Positions 1-10,032 are shown, counted from the first letter of the stretch. The stretch: 64,000 bases of DNA from an uncultured Gellertiella sp. (GCF_963457605.1 NZ_OY735139.1:2262001-2326000), one strand, 5' to 3'. Program-made: numbers and translations. Notes: a model not told the origin generated them from the sequence alone.

Positions 1-519
1 CACCCGGAAGCCCATCTCGTTATAGAAGGCGACGGAGGCGTCGACATCGGGCGTGAAGCAGTTGAAATGGTCGATGCGCAGCGGCTTGACGCCCTTGTAG
101 AGCCTGTATTGCTGGTGGATCGGGGCGAGCCGTTCCATCTTGTGGTAGAATTCCAGCGGAATGCCGAAATTGTCCCGGGTCCGGAGCGTGCGGCCCTGAT
201 GGGGGCGCTCGACCCATGCGGCCGGCAGGCCCTTCGCCTCGAACCAGCTCTTTGCCCGGTCGAGATCCTCTTCGCCATAAACCTTCATGCCGAGCACATT
301 GGCGACGGGACTGTCGCCCTGTTTCAGCACCATGCAGTGATGGCCGCGTTCTTCGAGCGCCCGGAGGTAGATTTCCCGGTCGTCCTCATAGGTCACCTGC
401 AGGCCGAGCGTGTCGACATAGAAGGCGCGCGAGGCGGCGAGATCCCTGACGATGAACTCGACATGGCTGAGCCGCACGGTGTTGAAGTCGGGGTAAAGAT
501 TCGGATTGGGTATCGGCAT
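1..519 (-). CDS. hpaD: 3,4-dihydroxyphenylacetate 2,3-dioxygenase, 3' end off the window
   Basis: Extradiol ring-cleaving dioxygenase of the vicinal-oxygen-chelate fold. It opens homoprotocatechuate to 5-carboxymethyl-2-hydroxymuconate semialdehyde in the cytoplasm. The visible 173 residues start MPIPNPNLYPD, carry LSHVEFIVRDL (a candidate His metal ligand), and enter a second VOC repeat at LRIDHFNCFTPDVD just before the edge. The start follows a GAGGAGG ribosome site. It is the third gene of hpaF-hpaE-hpaD, 115 bases after hpaE; the operon continues beyond the left edge. The product call rests on family resemblance plus the neighbouring pathway genes. Confidence 0.88.
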   Translation of the reverse strand, partial: MPIPNPNLYPDFNTVRLSHVEFIVRDLAASRAFYVDTLGLQVTYEDDREIYLRALEERGHHCMVLKQGDSPVANVLGMKVYGEEDLDRAKSWFEAKGLPAAWVERPHQGRTLRTRDNFGIPLEFYHKMERLAPIHQQYRLYKGVKPLRIDHFNCFTPDVDASVAFYNEMGFRV

Positions 520-634
520 GGTTTCCTCCTCAGCCAGAGGTGCCCACCGGAGGGCAAGAAGGCTGGCTGTCCGTTTCGCTGCAATGGGTCGGGTCCGGCG
601 GCAGGCGCGCCGCCGGACATTCGGTCAGGCCGTG

Positions 635-2152
<1,518 letters not shown>

Positions 2153-2200
2153 GATCGGCCCCTGTGCTGTCTTCGGCGGCTTTTTTTTGGCGCGGATGGT

Positions 2201-2587
2201 CTATTGTCCGCGCAGGCGCGGGTGAATGGCATTCTTCTTCCAGCTGAGATCCGGATCGATTTCCCGGATTTCCAGCGACAGGGCGAAGTGCGGCGTCGCA
2301 AAGAGATTGCCGAGATGGGTGGTAACGGCGGCAAAGATCGCCTCGCCAGCGCGCTTACGGTCTTCGGCGGAACGGCCGGTGCCGATGCGAAACTCCATGT
2401 CGAGGAAGGCATTTTCGGGAAGGTTGTCGGCAATGGAGCACGCGTCGCTGGCAAAGGCCCGCACGCGGACCGCGCCGGTTTCGAACAGGCCGGTGGCAAG
2501 GATCGTCTCGCGCACCAGATTGGCAAGCTGGGCGAAATCGACCCGGTCGGCCAGATTGGCGGAATATTCCATTCGAAAATGCGGCAT
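2201..2587 (-). CDS. hpaF: 5-carboxymethyl-2-hydroxymuconate delta-isomerase
   Basis: Small tautomerase-superfamily enzyme (128 residues) isomerising 5-carboxymethyl-2-hydroxymuconate in the homoprotocatechuate pathway. I start it at MPHFRMEYSANL, not at the longer upstream ATG (2626). This exposes the N-terminal proline that is the catalytic base in this family, and a GGGAGACAG ribosome site lies just upstream. The first gene of the hpaF-hpaE-hpaD operon, it is divergent from hpaR, and a palindrome lies 52 bases upstream of its start. Confidence 0.9.
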   Translation of the reverse strand: MPHFRMEYSANLADRVDFAQLANLVRETILATGLFETGAVRVRAFASDACSIADNLPENAFLDMEFRIGTGRSAEDRKRAGEAIFAAVTTHLGNLFATPHFALSLEIREIDPDLSWKKNAIHPRLRGQ

Positions 2588-2638
2588 GTCTGTCTCCCGG
2601 AGCCGATCATCGGGATCGGCCCGCATGTCTCAATCTAA

Positions 2639-2650
2639 TTAACACGTTAA
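2639..2650. promoter_or_regulatory. Candidate HpaR operator in the hpaF/hpaR intergenic region
   Basis: TTAACACGTTAA is an inverted repeat with perfect TTAAC/GTTAA arms and a 2-base spacer, in an A/T-rich pocket between divergent hpaF and hpaR. MarR-type regulators bind such short palindromes, and HpaR-type repressors regulate both their own gene and the meta-pathway operon. The assignment to HpaR is inferred from position. Confidence 0.5.
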
Positions 2651-2822
2651 ATATATTCGTGCCGAAGTCAAGCTGCTTTCGCCAACAATTTCTACCGCCT
2701 GCGCTGATCGCATCGCGGATTTGTCGCGGCTTGCCGTCGCCCCCGTTGCCAAATAATCGTCCGCCGCTCTATATGAGTTAAGCCCCTGAAAGATCGGGGC
2801 CAAAAATATCCGGGAGATCATC

Positions 2823-3263
2823 TTGCTGCCAAAGAACACGCGACGCTCGCTGCCGATGTCGCTGCTGCGCGGGCGTGAGGCCGTCATGTCGAAATTCCGC
2901 CCGATGCTGGCGGGCCACAATGTCAGCGAGCAACAGTGGCGGGTGCTGCGGGTGCTGGCGGAAGCGGGGCCGCTCGACGCATCGGAGGTCTGCGAGCGTG
3001 CGTCCATTCTTGCACCCAGCCTGACCCGGATCATCAAGACACTGGTCGAGCGCCAGTTCATTACCGTTGGCAAGTTCAAGGGGGATGGTCGACGGGTGCA
3101 GCTCAGCATTGCGCCACCGGGCAATGCGCTGATCGACGAATTGCAGCCGGAGCGGCAGGCGATCTATGACGAACTCGAGCAGCGTTTCGGTCCCGGCCGG
3201 CTCGAGCAGCTGCTGGATCTTCTCGATGCCCTGATTCGCAGCCAGGATGGCGAAGAGGCGTGA
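2823..3263 (+). CDS. hpaR: MarR-family repressor of homoprotocatechuate degradation
   Basis: Winged-helix MarR protein of 146 residues with the HpaR-type N terminus (LPKNTRRSLPMSLLRGREAVM) and the core VSEQQWRVLRVLAEAGPLDA. The recognition region is ILAPSLTRIIKTLVERQFI and the wing contains GDGRRVQ. HpaR proteins repress the hpa meta operon and are released by pathway aromatics. Divergent transcription from hpaF fits that role exactly. The 235-base intergenic region holds a palindromic candidate operator. Confidence 0.9.
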   Translation: MLPKNTRRSLPMSLLRGREAVMSKFRPMLAGHNVSEQQWRVLRVLAEAGPLDASEVCERASILAPSLTRIIKTLVERQFITVGKFKGDGRRVQLSIAPPGNALIDELQPERQAIYDELEQRFGPGRLEQLLDLLDALIRSQDGEEA

Positions 3264-3305
3264 GTCTTGCTCCGGCGATTCAGGCCGTTGGAGCCTGACA
3301 ACGGC

Positions 3306-3334
3306 GAAAAAGGGCGTCCCGCCAGGAACGCCCT
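3306..3334 (-). terminator. Rho-independent terminator after the DUF3455 gene
   Basis: On the minus strand, AGGGCGT and ACGCCCT pair across a 10-base loop and run straight into a T tract. It lies between the convergent ends of hpaR and the DUF3455 gene and is oriented for the latter. The plus-strand reading has only a weak CCTTTC tail. Confidence 0.65.
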
Positions 3335-3377
3335 CCTTTCGGACTGCCGATTACCGGAACCAGCCATCCGAAAACAC

Positions 3378-3893
3378 TTATTTGGACTTGCCGCTGAAGA
3401 CATAATCGGCACTGTAGGGCACGGCCTTTTCCTCGCCGGCCATGTCACAGGCCCCCGACAGGGCACCGCCCCGGGTGTTGATGCGCTGCACCGTGGTCAC
3501 CGACGCAAAGGCGCCCTTGCCCTGATGATCGACGACATCAAGCATCAGCCAGGCAATGTCCTCCTTTGACGTGCCGGGGTGCTTGGCCGTGACCTTGCCG
3601 GTGATGGTGCTGCCATCCTTCAGCTGCCACGAGGGGCCGGGATAATGGTGGCCGACGGTCTCGCCCTTGACAACCAGATTGGCGACAGGTTCGCGGAAGA
3701 TCCAGCCAAGCTTGCCATCGGTGCCGGCCTTGCATTCGTAGATCTGTGCGCCGGTGGCATGGGCCTGCAGCAGCACGGCTTCGCCTTTGGTCGAGATGTC
3801 GCTGGGCAGGGTGTCAGCGGCAAGGGTGACGGAGCTGAGGGCGGCGAAAATGCAGGCGAGGGCCAGACTTGCGCGTATCGGGGAGGTGATCAT
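3378..3893 (-). CDS. Secreted DUF3455-domain protein
   Basis: 171 residues with a clear Sec signal peptide (MITSPIRASLALACIFAALSS, cleavage near ALA/AD). The mature domain has the DUF3455 pattern: GAQIYECKA, a central HHYPGPSWQLKDGS segment, and a C-terminal region with a cysteine (GALSGACDMAGEE). The biochemical function of this family is unknown to me. It follows sodC by 45 bases on the same strand and is followed by a terminator, so the two probably form an operon. Co-expression with periplasmic superoxide dismutase suggests an envelope or oxidative stress role, but that is inference only. Confidence 0.75.
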   Translation of the reverse strand: MITSPIRASLALACIFAALSSVTLAADTLPSDISTKGEAVLLQAHATGAQIYECKAGTDGKLGWIFREPVANLVVKGETVGHHYPGPSWQLKDGSTITGKVTAKHPGTSKEDIAWLMLDVVDHQGKGAFASVTTVQRINTRGGALSGACDMAGEEKAVPYSADYVFSGKSK

Positions 3894-3938
3894 GCTGAAA
3901 TCCTCAATGGAGACGGTGGATGGGGATGAAGGGGCTGG

Positions 3939-4478
3939 TTACCTGATAACGGCGCAAACGAGGCGCGCGCCGGAATTGCCGATCGGCTGCGACATGTGGT
4001 CGTCCTCGGCGGCGTGGATGACGAGTGCGCTGCCATCGGTATCGAGAAGCGCTGCCGGACCATCCTTGAGATTGACCAGCTGTGACGCAACTTCGGCATG
4101 GGCCGATCCATCAGCGTTGACATAGAGGTTCGGCAGGTCGCCATTTTCCGGGCCTGCGGGGTTGAGCAGACCATGCTTGCCATCGCCATGATTGACATGG
4201 GCCTTGGAATTCTTGAATTTTTCCAGATCGGAACAGTCGCCGACCGCGTGGAAATGCATGCCGTGCCAGCCGGGGGCAAGGGCACCGGCGGAAAGATCGA
4301 TGCGCAATACCACGCCGGTCTTGCCGCCGGAGACGGCAACGGTACCGATCTCGGCACCCTTGTTGTTGATGGCCTTGGTGACCATCGGCTTCATGTCGGC
4401 CATGTCATCGGCAAGGACCTGGCCCGCGCCAAGGGCGAGAAGCACGGCGGATACGGCTGCGAATTTCGAAAGGATCAT
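3939..4478 (-). CDS. sodC: Periplasmic Cu/Zn superoxide dismutase
   Basis: Disproportionates superoxide in the periplasm. The 179-residue protein has a signal peptide (cleavage near VLA/DD). Metal-site signatures are intact: HGMHFHAVGDCSD supplies two copper histidines and the first disulfide Cys. AHVNHGDGKHG gives the bridging and zinc histidines, GDLPNLYV the zinc Asp region, and SGARLVCAVIR the final disulfide Cys and active-site Arg. It is divergent from oxyR with 95 bases between, so regulation by that LysR protein is plausible. It is placed between hpa genes, whose flavin monooxygenase and extradiol dioxygenase consume O2. Confidence 0.95.
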   Translation of the reverse strand: MILSKFAAVSAVLLALGAGQVLADDMADMKPMVTKAINNKGAEIGTVAVSGGKTGVVLRIDLSAGALAPGWHGMHFHAVGDCSDLEKFKNSKAHVNHGDGKHGLLNPAGPENGDLPNLYVNADGSAHAEVASQLVNLKDGPAALLDTDGSALVIHAAEDDHMSQPIGNSGARLVCAVIR

Positions 4479-4552
4479 CTTCTTTTCCTCCGGTTAAGTT
4501 CTGAAATTGACCATACTCAAACAGATATATAAGATCCAATCGTCATTTATTG

Positions 4553-4564
4553 TTATCACGATAA
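4553..4564. promoter_or_regulatory. Inverted repeat between sodC and oxyR
   Basis: TTATCACGATAA has perfect TTATC/GATAA arms with a 2-base spacer, 9 bases before the oxyR start codon and in an A/T-rich divergent promoter region. The position suits autoregulation by the LysR protein. It does not display a full four-box OxyR site, so the assignment is tentative. Confidence 0.35.
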
Positions 4565-4573
4565 GGTGAAATT

Positions 4574-5467
4574 ATGATTGGAATTACGCTTCGCCAGTTA
4601 CATTATTTTGATGCGCTGGCGCGCACCGGTCACTTCGGCCGGGCGGCGGATCTCAGCACCATCTCGCAACCGGCCCTGTCGATGCAGATCCAGGAGCTGG
4701 AGGCGCAATTGGGGGTGACGCTGGTCGAGCGGGGAAAGCGCGGGGTTACCCTGACCCGGGATGGCGAGGCCATTGCCCGCCGGGCCGCCGCCATCCTTGG
4801 CGATGTCCAGGATCTGATCGACTATGCCCGGCACGGCAAGTCGGTGCTGACCGGCATGCTGAAATTCGGCGTCATCCCGACGGTTGCGCCCTATCTGCTG
4901 CCGCCGCTGCTGCCGCAACTGCGCCAGGATTATCCGGAGCTTGAGCTGCATGTGCGCGAGACCCAGACCTCGGTACTGTTGCGCGAGCTGGAGGATGGCA
5001 AGCTGGATGTGGTGCTGATCGCCCTGCCGGTGGATATCCAGGGTCTGGACTCGCTGAAACTGATGGAAGACCGTTTCGTCATCGCGGTTCCGGCCGGATA
5101 CGAGACCAGCAGCCAGCTGGTCGCCGGGCCGGAGCTGCTCCAGAATGAGCGGCTGTTGCTGCTCGAAGAAGGGCATTGCTTCCGTGATCAGGCGCTGTCC
5201 TATTGCAGCCTGCAGCAGACAAGCTCCGTCAACACGCTGGGAGCCTCAAGCTTTGCCACGCTGGTGCGGATGGTGGCGAATGGCATGGGCGTCACGCTTC
5301 TGCCGGAAATGGCGATCGCCACCGAAATCCGCAGCCAGGAAATTCGCGTCCTGCCGCTGGCCGAACCACAGCCCAGGCGGACGCTGGGGCTGGTCTGGCG
5401 CAGGAGTTCGCCACGCAAGCAGGATTTTGCCGCCCTTGCGACCCTCATACAGGGTCTTCGCCTCTGA
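4574..5467 (+). CDS. oxyR: LysR-family hydrogen peroxide sensor OxyR
   Basis: 297-residue LysR regulator with an N-terminal helix-turn-helix (LRQLHYFDALARTGHFGRAA, residues 6-25) and a periplasmic-binding-like sensor domain. The diagnostic OxyR feature is present: Cys202 and Cys211 in EEGHC...SYC, nine residues apart like the peroxide-reactive Cys199/Cys208 pair of E. coli OxyR. It is divergent from sodC rather than from a catalase gene. Its 3' end lies 15 bases from the convergent hpaC. Expected role: peroxide-induced activation, with sodC as the obvious local target. Confidence 0.85.
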   Translation: MIGITLRQLHYFDALARTGHFGRAADLSTISQPALSMQIQELEAQLGVTLVERGKRGVTLTRDGEAIARRAAAILGDVQDLIDYARHGKSVLTGMLKFGVIPTVAPYLLPPLLPQLRQDYPELELHVRETQTSVLLRELEDGKLDVVLIALPVDIQGLDSLKLMEDRFVIAVPAGYETSSQLVAGPELLQNERLLLLEEGHCFRDQALSYCSLQQTSSVNTLGASSFATLVRMVANGMGVTLLPEMAIATEIRSQEIRVLPLAEPQPRRTLGLVWRRSSPRKQDFAALATLIQGLRL

Positions 5468-5482
5468 CGGCGCTTGCCGCCG

Positions 5483-5992
5483 TCAGCCGCCAAAACCGCC
5501 ATTGGCAAAGACCGGCTGGCCATAGGCGCGGTCCATGTAGAGAAGCGCATTGCCATCGGCCCGGCGGCGCAGGCCGATAACGCGGGCAATCAGGATATTG
5601 TGGGTTCCCGCCTGCTGGACCGTGTCGATTTCGCAGTCGAAATTGACGATCGCATCCTTCAGCGCCGGTGTGCCCGAGGCCATCGCCACCCATTCGGCAC
5701 TGGCGTACCGCTCGTCCATGTCCTTGATCGCGCCGGCAAACTTGCCGGCGAGATGCTGGTGCTCGTGGGTGAGCACATTGACGCAGAACCGGCCATTGGC
5801 AAGAAACAGGTCGCGCTGCGCCGATTTGCCATTCATGCAGACGAGCAGGGACGGCGGTTCGTCGGAGACGCTGCACATGGCCGTGGCGGTAAAGCCACCC
5901 CGGCCATGCGGGCCATCGGTGGTGATGATGTTGACCGGGGCGCAGACCCGGGCCATCGCATCGCGGAACTCACCTTTCGAAATCTCGACCAT
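5483..5992 (-). CDS. hpaC: 4-hydroxyphenylacetate 3-monooxygenase, flavin reductase component
   Basis: NAD(P)H:flavin oxidoreductase that feeds reduced flavin to HpaB. 169 residues, with the split-barrel flavin reductase pattern: VNIITTDGPHGRGGFTATAMCSVSDEPPSLLVC and FCVNVLTHEHQHLAGKFAG. It lies 27 bases downstream of hpaB on the same strand, the usual hpaBC pairing. Its 3' end converges on oxyR with no visible terminator. Confidence 0.92.
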   Translation of the reverse strand: MVEISKGEFRDAMARVCAPVNIITTDGPHGRGGFTATAMCSVSDEPPSLLVCMNGKSAQRDLFLANGRFCVNVLTHEHQHLAGKFAGAIKDMDERYASAEWVAMASGTPALKDAIVNFDCEIDTVQQAGTHNILIARVIGLRRRADGNALLYMDRAYGQPVFANGGFGG

Positions 5993-6019
5993 CCCGTCCT
6001 CCTCCCGTTCTGTCGCGGC

Positions 6020-7579
6020 CTATTCGGCGGCGTCGCGGAGCTTTGCCTGCGACTGCGGGCCGAGCCAGGTATCGCCGGTCCAGCCATGCTCGTCGTAATC
6101 GGCCATGCAGGCATCGACCAGGGCTTCCATCTCGCGCAACCGGCCACCGCGTTCGGCCCCTTTCAGCACCTGCAGCCGGACCTCTTCCGGTGCGCCGGCA
6201 TAGTTGAGCTCATAGAGCGCGTGCCGCCCGCCGAATTCCGTGCCGGTCGCATCCCAGAGCAGTTTCATGATCTTGATGCGCTCGATATGGCCCATGTCGT
6301 TCGACCCGCGCACATATTGGGCGAGGTATTTGTTGATGTCGGGATTGGCGAAATCCTTGGCCGAGGACGGCAGATAGATGAGGCCCGAAGCGACCGTGCG
6401 GCGGATGAGGTCGATCACCTTCGGATAGGCTTCCGACATGAAGGTGCGGTAGCAGAGGGCGGCTTCCATGTTCGGCAGCACCGCGCCATTCGCCCAGGGC
6501 TGCGGATTATAGGCCATGGCATTGGAGAAGGCCCAGAACTGGTGGCGGATCGCAATCACTTCGCCAAGCATCGCCTGATTGCCGCGGAAGGCATCGCCGC
6601 CGGTGGCGCGCAGCGCCTTGGCAAGCAGGCCCGCGAGGAAATCGAGCTTCACCGCCAGCCGGGTGCAGCCCTGGAAGCAATAGCCATGCATGAAGCCGGA
6701 GGCCGGGTGGAAGGACAGGATCTTCTGCGCATCGCGCAGCACCAGCACGTCTTCCCAGGGGATGAAGACATTGTCGAGCACCAGGATCGCATCATTTTCG
6801 TCAAAGCGCGACGACAGCGGATAATCGAAGGGCAGGGCGGCGGTGCTTGCGGTCTCCTCGTAGGAGACGCGGCAGAACATCTTGATCCCCGGCGCATTCA
6901 TCGGAACGATGAACATCACCGACAGCGAGGGATCTTCGGTGACGGTCGCCGAGCTCTGTGCAAGGAAATTATAGTGGGTGAGGGCGGACGAGGTCGCGAC
7001 CACCTTTGCACCGGAGACGTAGATCCCCGCATCGGTTTCCCTGGTGATGTGGACGAAGACATCCTTGACCTGATCGGCGGGCTTGTGCCGGTCAATCGGC
7101 GGATTGACGATGGCGTGGTTCATGAACAGCACGCTTTCCTGGGCGCGGCTGTGCCAGGCAAGGGCATTGTCCTTGAAGGGGCCGTACCAGTCGGCATTGG
7201 CGCCGAGCGTGTTCATCAGCGCCGCCTTGTAGTCGGCGGTGCGGCCCATCCAGCCATAGGACATCCGCGCCCAGTCGGCAATCGCGCCCTGCTGGGCAAC
7301 CAGATCGGCGGAGGACTTCGCCACCCGGAAAAATTTGTGGGTATAGCCGCCATTGCCGGTATCGGTCGGCGAGGTCAGCCGGTCCTTCCTGGCCGGATCA
7401 TGCAGCGCATCATAAAGGCGGGCGAGCGACCGCACGGAATTGCGCATCGCCGGATGGGTGGTGACATCGGCAACCCGCTCGCCATTGATATAGACTTCAC
7501 GCCCGTCGCGAAGGCTCTCCATATATTCGGCCCCGGTAAACGGGCGTTTGCTGTCGGCGCGAAAATCTTCGGAACGCAT
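6020..7579 (-). CDS. hpaB: 4-hydroxyphenylacetate 3-monooxygenase, oxygenase component
   Basis: FADH2-dependent monooxygenase that hydroxylates 4-hydroxyphenylacetate to homoprotocatechuate. 519 residues, matching the family length of about 520. Family segments include GREVYINGERV, MSYGWMGRTADYKAALMNTLGANADWYGPF, the acyl-CoA-dehydrogenase-like VHITRETDAGIYVSGAKVVATSSALTHYNF, and the C-terminal GRHALYELNYAG. The ATG at 7579 has GGAGG six bases upstream; the ATG six bases earlier abuts the ribosome site and is less likely. It is transcribed with hpaC and divergent from the AraC-family regulator. Confidence 0.95.
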   Translation of the reverse strand: MRSEDFRADSKRPFTGAEYMESLRDGREVYINGERVADVTTHPAMRNSVRSLARLYDALHDPARKDRLTSPTDTGNGGYTHKFFRVAKSSADLVAQQGAIADWARMSYGWMGRTADYKAALMNTLGANADWYGPFKDNALAWHSRAQESVLFMNHAIVNPPIDRHKPADQVKDVFVHITRETDAGIYVSGAKVVATSSALTHYNFLAQSSATVTEDPSLSVMFIVPMNAPGIKMFCRVSYEETASTAALPFDYPLSSRFDENDAILVLDNVFIPWEDVLVLRDAQKILSFHPASGFMHGYCFQGCTRLAVKLDFLAGLLAKALRATGGDAFRGNQAMLGEVIAIRHQFWAFSNAMAYNPQPWANGAVLPNMEAALCYRTFMSEAYPKVIDLIRRTVASGLIYLPSSAKDFANPDINKYLAQYVRGSNDMGHIERIKIMKLLWDATGTEFGGRHALYELNYAGAPEEVRLQVLKGAERGGRLREMEALVDACMADYDEHGWTGDTWLGPQSQAKLRDAAE

Positions 7580-7677
7580 GGTCATCCTCCATCAGGCTCT
7601 CATTGCCCCGGAGAATAGGCGGGTCCGGGCGGCGGGACCATGGACAAACGGGTCAATTCGCTGGTACTTTTTCCGGC

Positions 7678-8547
7678 ATGGCCCCCAGGAACGACATTCC
7701 GAGCTTCTTTGTCTATGGCGAACCGAACCGGGCGCTCGATGTCGGCTTTCTGCATGTCGAGACGGTAAACGAGCGAAACAACCTGCATTTTGGCAATGTT
7801 TCGCCCCATAAGCACAGCCAGATGGGCCAGATCACCTTCTGGTACCGGGGCGCGGGCGAATACCGCATCGAGGACCAGAGCTTTCACTTTTCCGCGCCAT
7901 CGGCAAGCTTCGTACCCTCCAATGTGGTGCATGGCTTTGCCATCGGTCCCGACACGGATGCGATCGTTGTGTCGGTCGCCGATGACACGTTGCGGGCGCT
8001 TGATGGCGCGACCCCGCTGCGGCTGGCCGAACCTGTTTTCCTGCAGGGCAGGCCGGGCGATGCCGGCTGGCTGAGACTGTCGGCGATGCTGGAACTGATC
8101 GCGGCGGAATATCGCGAGGGGGAGCCCGCAACCGGCAAGGTCCTGCCGGGACTGCTGGCGGTCGCGCTCTCCTATATTGCCCGGCTCGGCGAAGGGGCGC
8201 AGGCGCCCTCTGTCCCGCCCGGCGTGGCGCTGGCGCTGGCCTTGCGCAAGGCGGTCGACCGGCATTACCGGAGCGACCACCCGGTCGGCTTCTATGTCGA
8301 CCTGCTGCATTCCACCCCGCATCTGCTCGACAAGGCGGCCCGCGGCGTGCTCGGCATGCCGGTCAAGCATGTCATTCTCGAAAGGCGGCTGCTGGAAGCC
8401 AAGCGGCTGCTGATGTTCACCATCCGGCCGGTCGAGGATATCGCGGCGGAAACCGGCTTCCGCGACCCCGCCTATTTCTCCCGCTTCTTCCGCAAGCGGG
8501 TCGGGCAAGCCCCCGCCGCATGGCGCAAGGCGCATCTGGGGAACTAG
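7678..8547 (+). CDS. hpaA: AraC-family activator, HpaA/PobR-like
   Basis: About 289 residues. The N-terminal cupin sensor domain has PHKHSQMGQITFWYRGAGEYRIED and PSNVVHGF. The C-terminal AraC DNA-binding domain has HTHs around LHSTPHLLDKAARGVLGMPVKHVILERRLLEAKRLL and IAAETGFRDPAYFSRFFRKRVG. I start at MAPRNDIPSFF; a longer in-frame reading overlaps the hpaB promoter region. Divergence from hpaB suggests it activates hpaBC in response to 4-hydroxyphenylacetate, as HpaA does. Its TAG stop lies inside the CTAG end of a repeat element. Confidence 0.78.
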   Translation: MAPRNDIPSFFVYGEPNRALDVGFLHVETVNERNNLHFGNVSPHKHSQMGQITFWYRGAGEYRIEDQSFHFSAPSASFVPSNVVHGFAIGPDTDAIVVSVADDTLRALDGATPLRLAEPVFLQGRPGDAGWLRLSAMLELIAAEYREGEPATGKVLPGLLAVALSYIARLGEGAQAPSVPPGVALALALRKAVDRHYRSDHPVGFYVDLLHSTPHLLDKAARGVLGMPVKHVILERRLLEAKRLLMFTIRPVEDIAAETGFRDPAYFSRFFRKRVGQAPAAWRKAHLGN

Positions 8548-8648
8548 AGTTTGTCAGGGAAAAGTGGAATCCGGTTTTCCCGAAAAGACAAACGAAAACA
8601 AATTTGCTTGGAGTCTGTCAGGTTCTATCTGAACCTGACAGACGCTAG
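8544..8648 (+). repeat. RIME-like palindromic repeat, copy A
   Basis: About 105 bases, bounded by CTAG at both ends, with inverted termini (AGAGTTTGTCAGG left, CCTGACAGACGCT right) and an inner imperfect hairpin around GGAATCCGGTTTTCCCG. The left half is shared almost base for base with copies at 8729, 30308 and, inverted, 48681. Size, intergenic location and paired palindromes resemble rhizobial RIME1 elements. The left CTAG supplies the stop codon of the AraC-family gene. Confidence 0.85.
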
Positions 8649-8732
8649 TGGTTTGATTCCGACATTTGCTACCGTCCGCTCTACCCTCGAGATCGCGGCG
8701 AATGGCATCGAATGTCAAATTCATTCCACTAG
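8645..8732. repeat. 88 bp inner palindromic element between repeat copies A and B
   Basis: The segment between copies A and B is itself an inverted repeat: CTAGTGG on the left mirrors CCACTAG on the right, and GACATTTG on the left pairs imperfectly with GAATGTC on the right. It shares its terminal CTAG tetranucleotides with the flanking elements, so the three palindromes are chained. No coding sense is visible. Confidence 0.6.
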
Positions 8733-8833
8733 AGTTTGTCAGGGAAAAGTGGAATCCGGTTTTCCCGAAAAGACAAACGACAACAAGGGGAGCCAGAGTC
8801 TGGCTGGTTCAATATGAGCCTGACAGACTCTAG
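8729..8833 (+). repeat. RIME-like palindromic repeat, copy B
   Basis: A second direct copy of the 105-base element with perfect CTAGAG/CTCTAG termini. It matches copy A closely through the first half (to GACAAACGA) and then follows the copy C sequence (CAACAAGGGGAGCCAGAGTC). The right CTAG supplies the TAG stop of the minus-strand thiolase gene. Confidence 0.85.
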
Positions 8834-10032
8834 TCCCGTTCCAGCAGCATCGAAATGCCCTGGCCGACGCCGATGCACATCGTCACCACCGCCCGGCGCT
8901 GCTTGCGCTCGTGAAGTTCCAGTGCGGCGGTGAGCGCGAGACGGGCGCCCGACATGCCGAGCGGATGGCCCAGCGCAATCGCGCCGCCATTAGGATTGAC
9001 GTGTTCGGCATCATCGGCAAGGCCGAGATGCCGGAGGCAGGCCAGCGCCTGCACCGCAAAAGCCTCGTTGAGCTCGAAAAGATCGATGTCGCCGACCGAG
9101 AGCCCGGCCCGCGCCAGCAACCGTTCCGTCGCCGGAACCGGGCCAATTCCCATCAGGCGCGGGGTAACACCCGCAACCGCCATGCCGGAGATGCGGGCAA
9201 GCGGCGTCAGGCCGTAGCGCGCCAGCGCCGGACCGGAGGCAATCAGCAGGGCTGCGGCACCGTCATTGACGCCCGAGGCATTGCCCGCCGTGACCGATCC
9301 GCCCTCGCGAAACGGGGCGGGCAGGGCTGAAAGCCGCTCCAGCGTCGTCTCGCGCGGATGCTCGTCCTGGGCGATCACCGTCACGGCGCCCTTGCGGTCG
9401 CGGATCTCGACCGGGGCAATCTCGCGGGCAAAGCGGCCCCGCTGCTGCGCACGGGCGGCACGGGCCTGGCTGTTCAGCGCAAACCGGTCCTGGTCGTCGC
9501 GCGAAATCGAAAAGGCCCGCGCCAGGTTTTCAGCCGTTTCCGGCATCGAATCGATGCCATATTGCCGTTCGATCAGGCTGTTGACGAAACGCCAGCCGAT
9601 GGTCGTGTCGTAAAGGGCTGTCGAGCGGGAAAAGGCGGAATCGGCCTTGGGCATCACCAGCGGCGCGCGGGTCATGCTTTCCACCCCGCCCGCAATCATC
9701 AGATCCGCTTCGCCGAGCCGGATGGCGCGGGCCGCATAGGAGACCGCGTCGAGCCCCGAGCCGCAGAGCCGGTTGATCGTCGTTCCGCCGGTGGTTTCCG
9801 GCAGGCCGGAGATGAGCACCGCCATCCGCGCCACATTCCGGTTGTCCTCGCCCGCCTGATTGGCGCAGCCAAGCACCACATCCTCGATGGCATCCGGATC
9901 GAGGTCGGGATGGCGGGCGATCAGCGCCCGGATTGGGTGGGCGGCGAGATCATCTGCCCGCACCGAAGCGAGAGCCCCGGCATGGCGGCCAATCGGCGTG
10001 CGCAGCCCGTCGACGATATAGGCATCACCCAT
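8830..10032 (-). CDS. 3-oxoadipyl-CoA thiolase (acetyl-CoA acyltransferase)
   Basis: 400-residue thiolase cleaving a 3-oxoacyl-CoA with CoA. Catalytic residues are visible: Cys90 in [11 protein letters not shown], the [11 protein letters not shown] segment, His in [10 protein letters not shown], and the second Cys in CIGVGQGIS. Sequence resembles the PcaF/PaaJ type (3-oxoadipyl-CoA to succinyl-CoA plus acetyl-CoA). I start at [13 protein letters not shown], with AAGGAACG upstream; a longer reading overlaps the previous gene. It overlaps the FadB-like gene by 8 bases. It is the last gene of the anthraniloyl-CoA operon and the expected final step. Its stop codon lies in repeat copy B. Confidence 0.88.
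   Translation of the reverse strand: MGDAYIVDGLRTPIGRHAGALASVRADDLAAHPIRALIARHPDLDPDAIEDVVLGCANQAGEDNRNVARMAVLISGLPETTGGTTINRLCGSGLDAVSYAARAIRLGEADLMIAGGVESMTRAPLVMPKADSAFSRSTALYDTTIGWRFVNSLIERQYGIDSMPETAENLARAFSISRDDQDRFALNSQARAARAQQRGRFAREIAPVEIRDRKGAVTVIAQDEHPRETTLERLSALPAPFREGGSVTAGNASGVNDGAAALLIASGPALARYGLTPLARISGMAVAGVTPRLMGIGPVPATERLLARAGLSVGDIDLFELNEAFAVQALACLRHLGLADDAEHVNPNGGAIALGHPLGMSGARLALTAALELHERKQRRAVVTMCIGVGQGISMLLERD

Noticed and set aside
5474-7618. 714-codon open frame on the plus strand opposite hpaC/hpaB
   Set aside because: It is an antisense shadow of two well-recognised genes; its translation is His/Gly/Arg-rich with no domain, typical of the complement of GC-rich coding DNA.
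8551-8817. Repeated small ORF beginning MSGKSGIRFSR in several intergenic regions
   Set aside because: It is translation of the RIME-like repeat itself; frames diverge after the shared half and no ribosome site precedes them.
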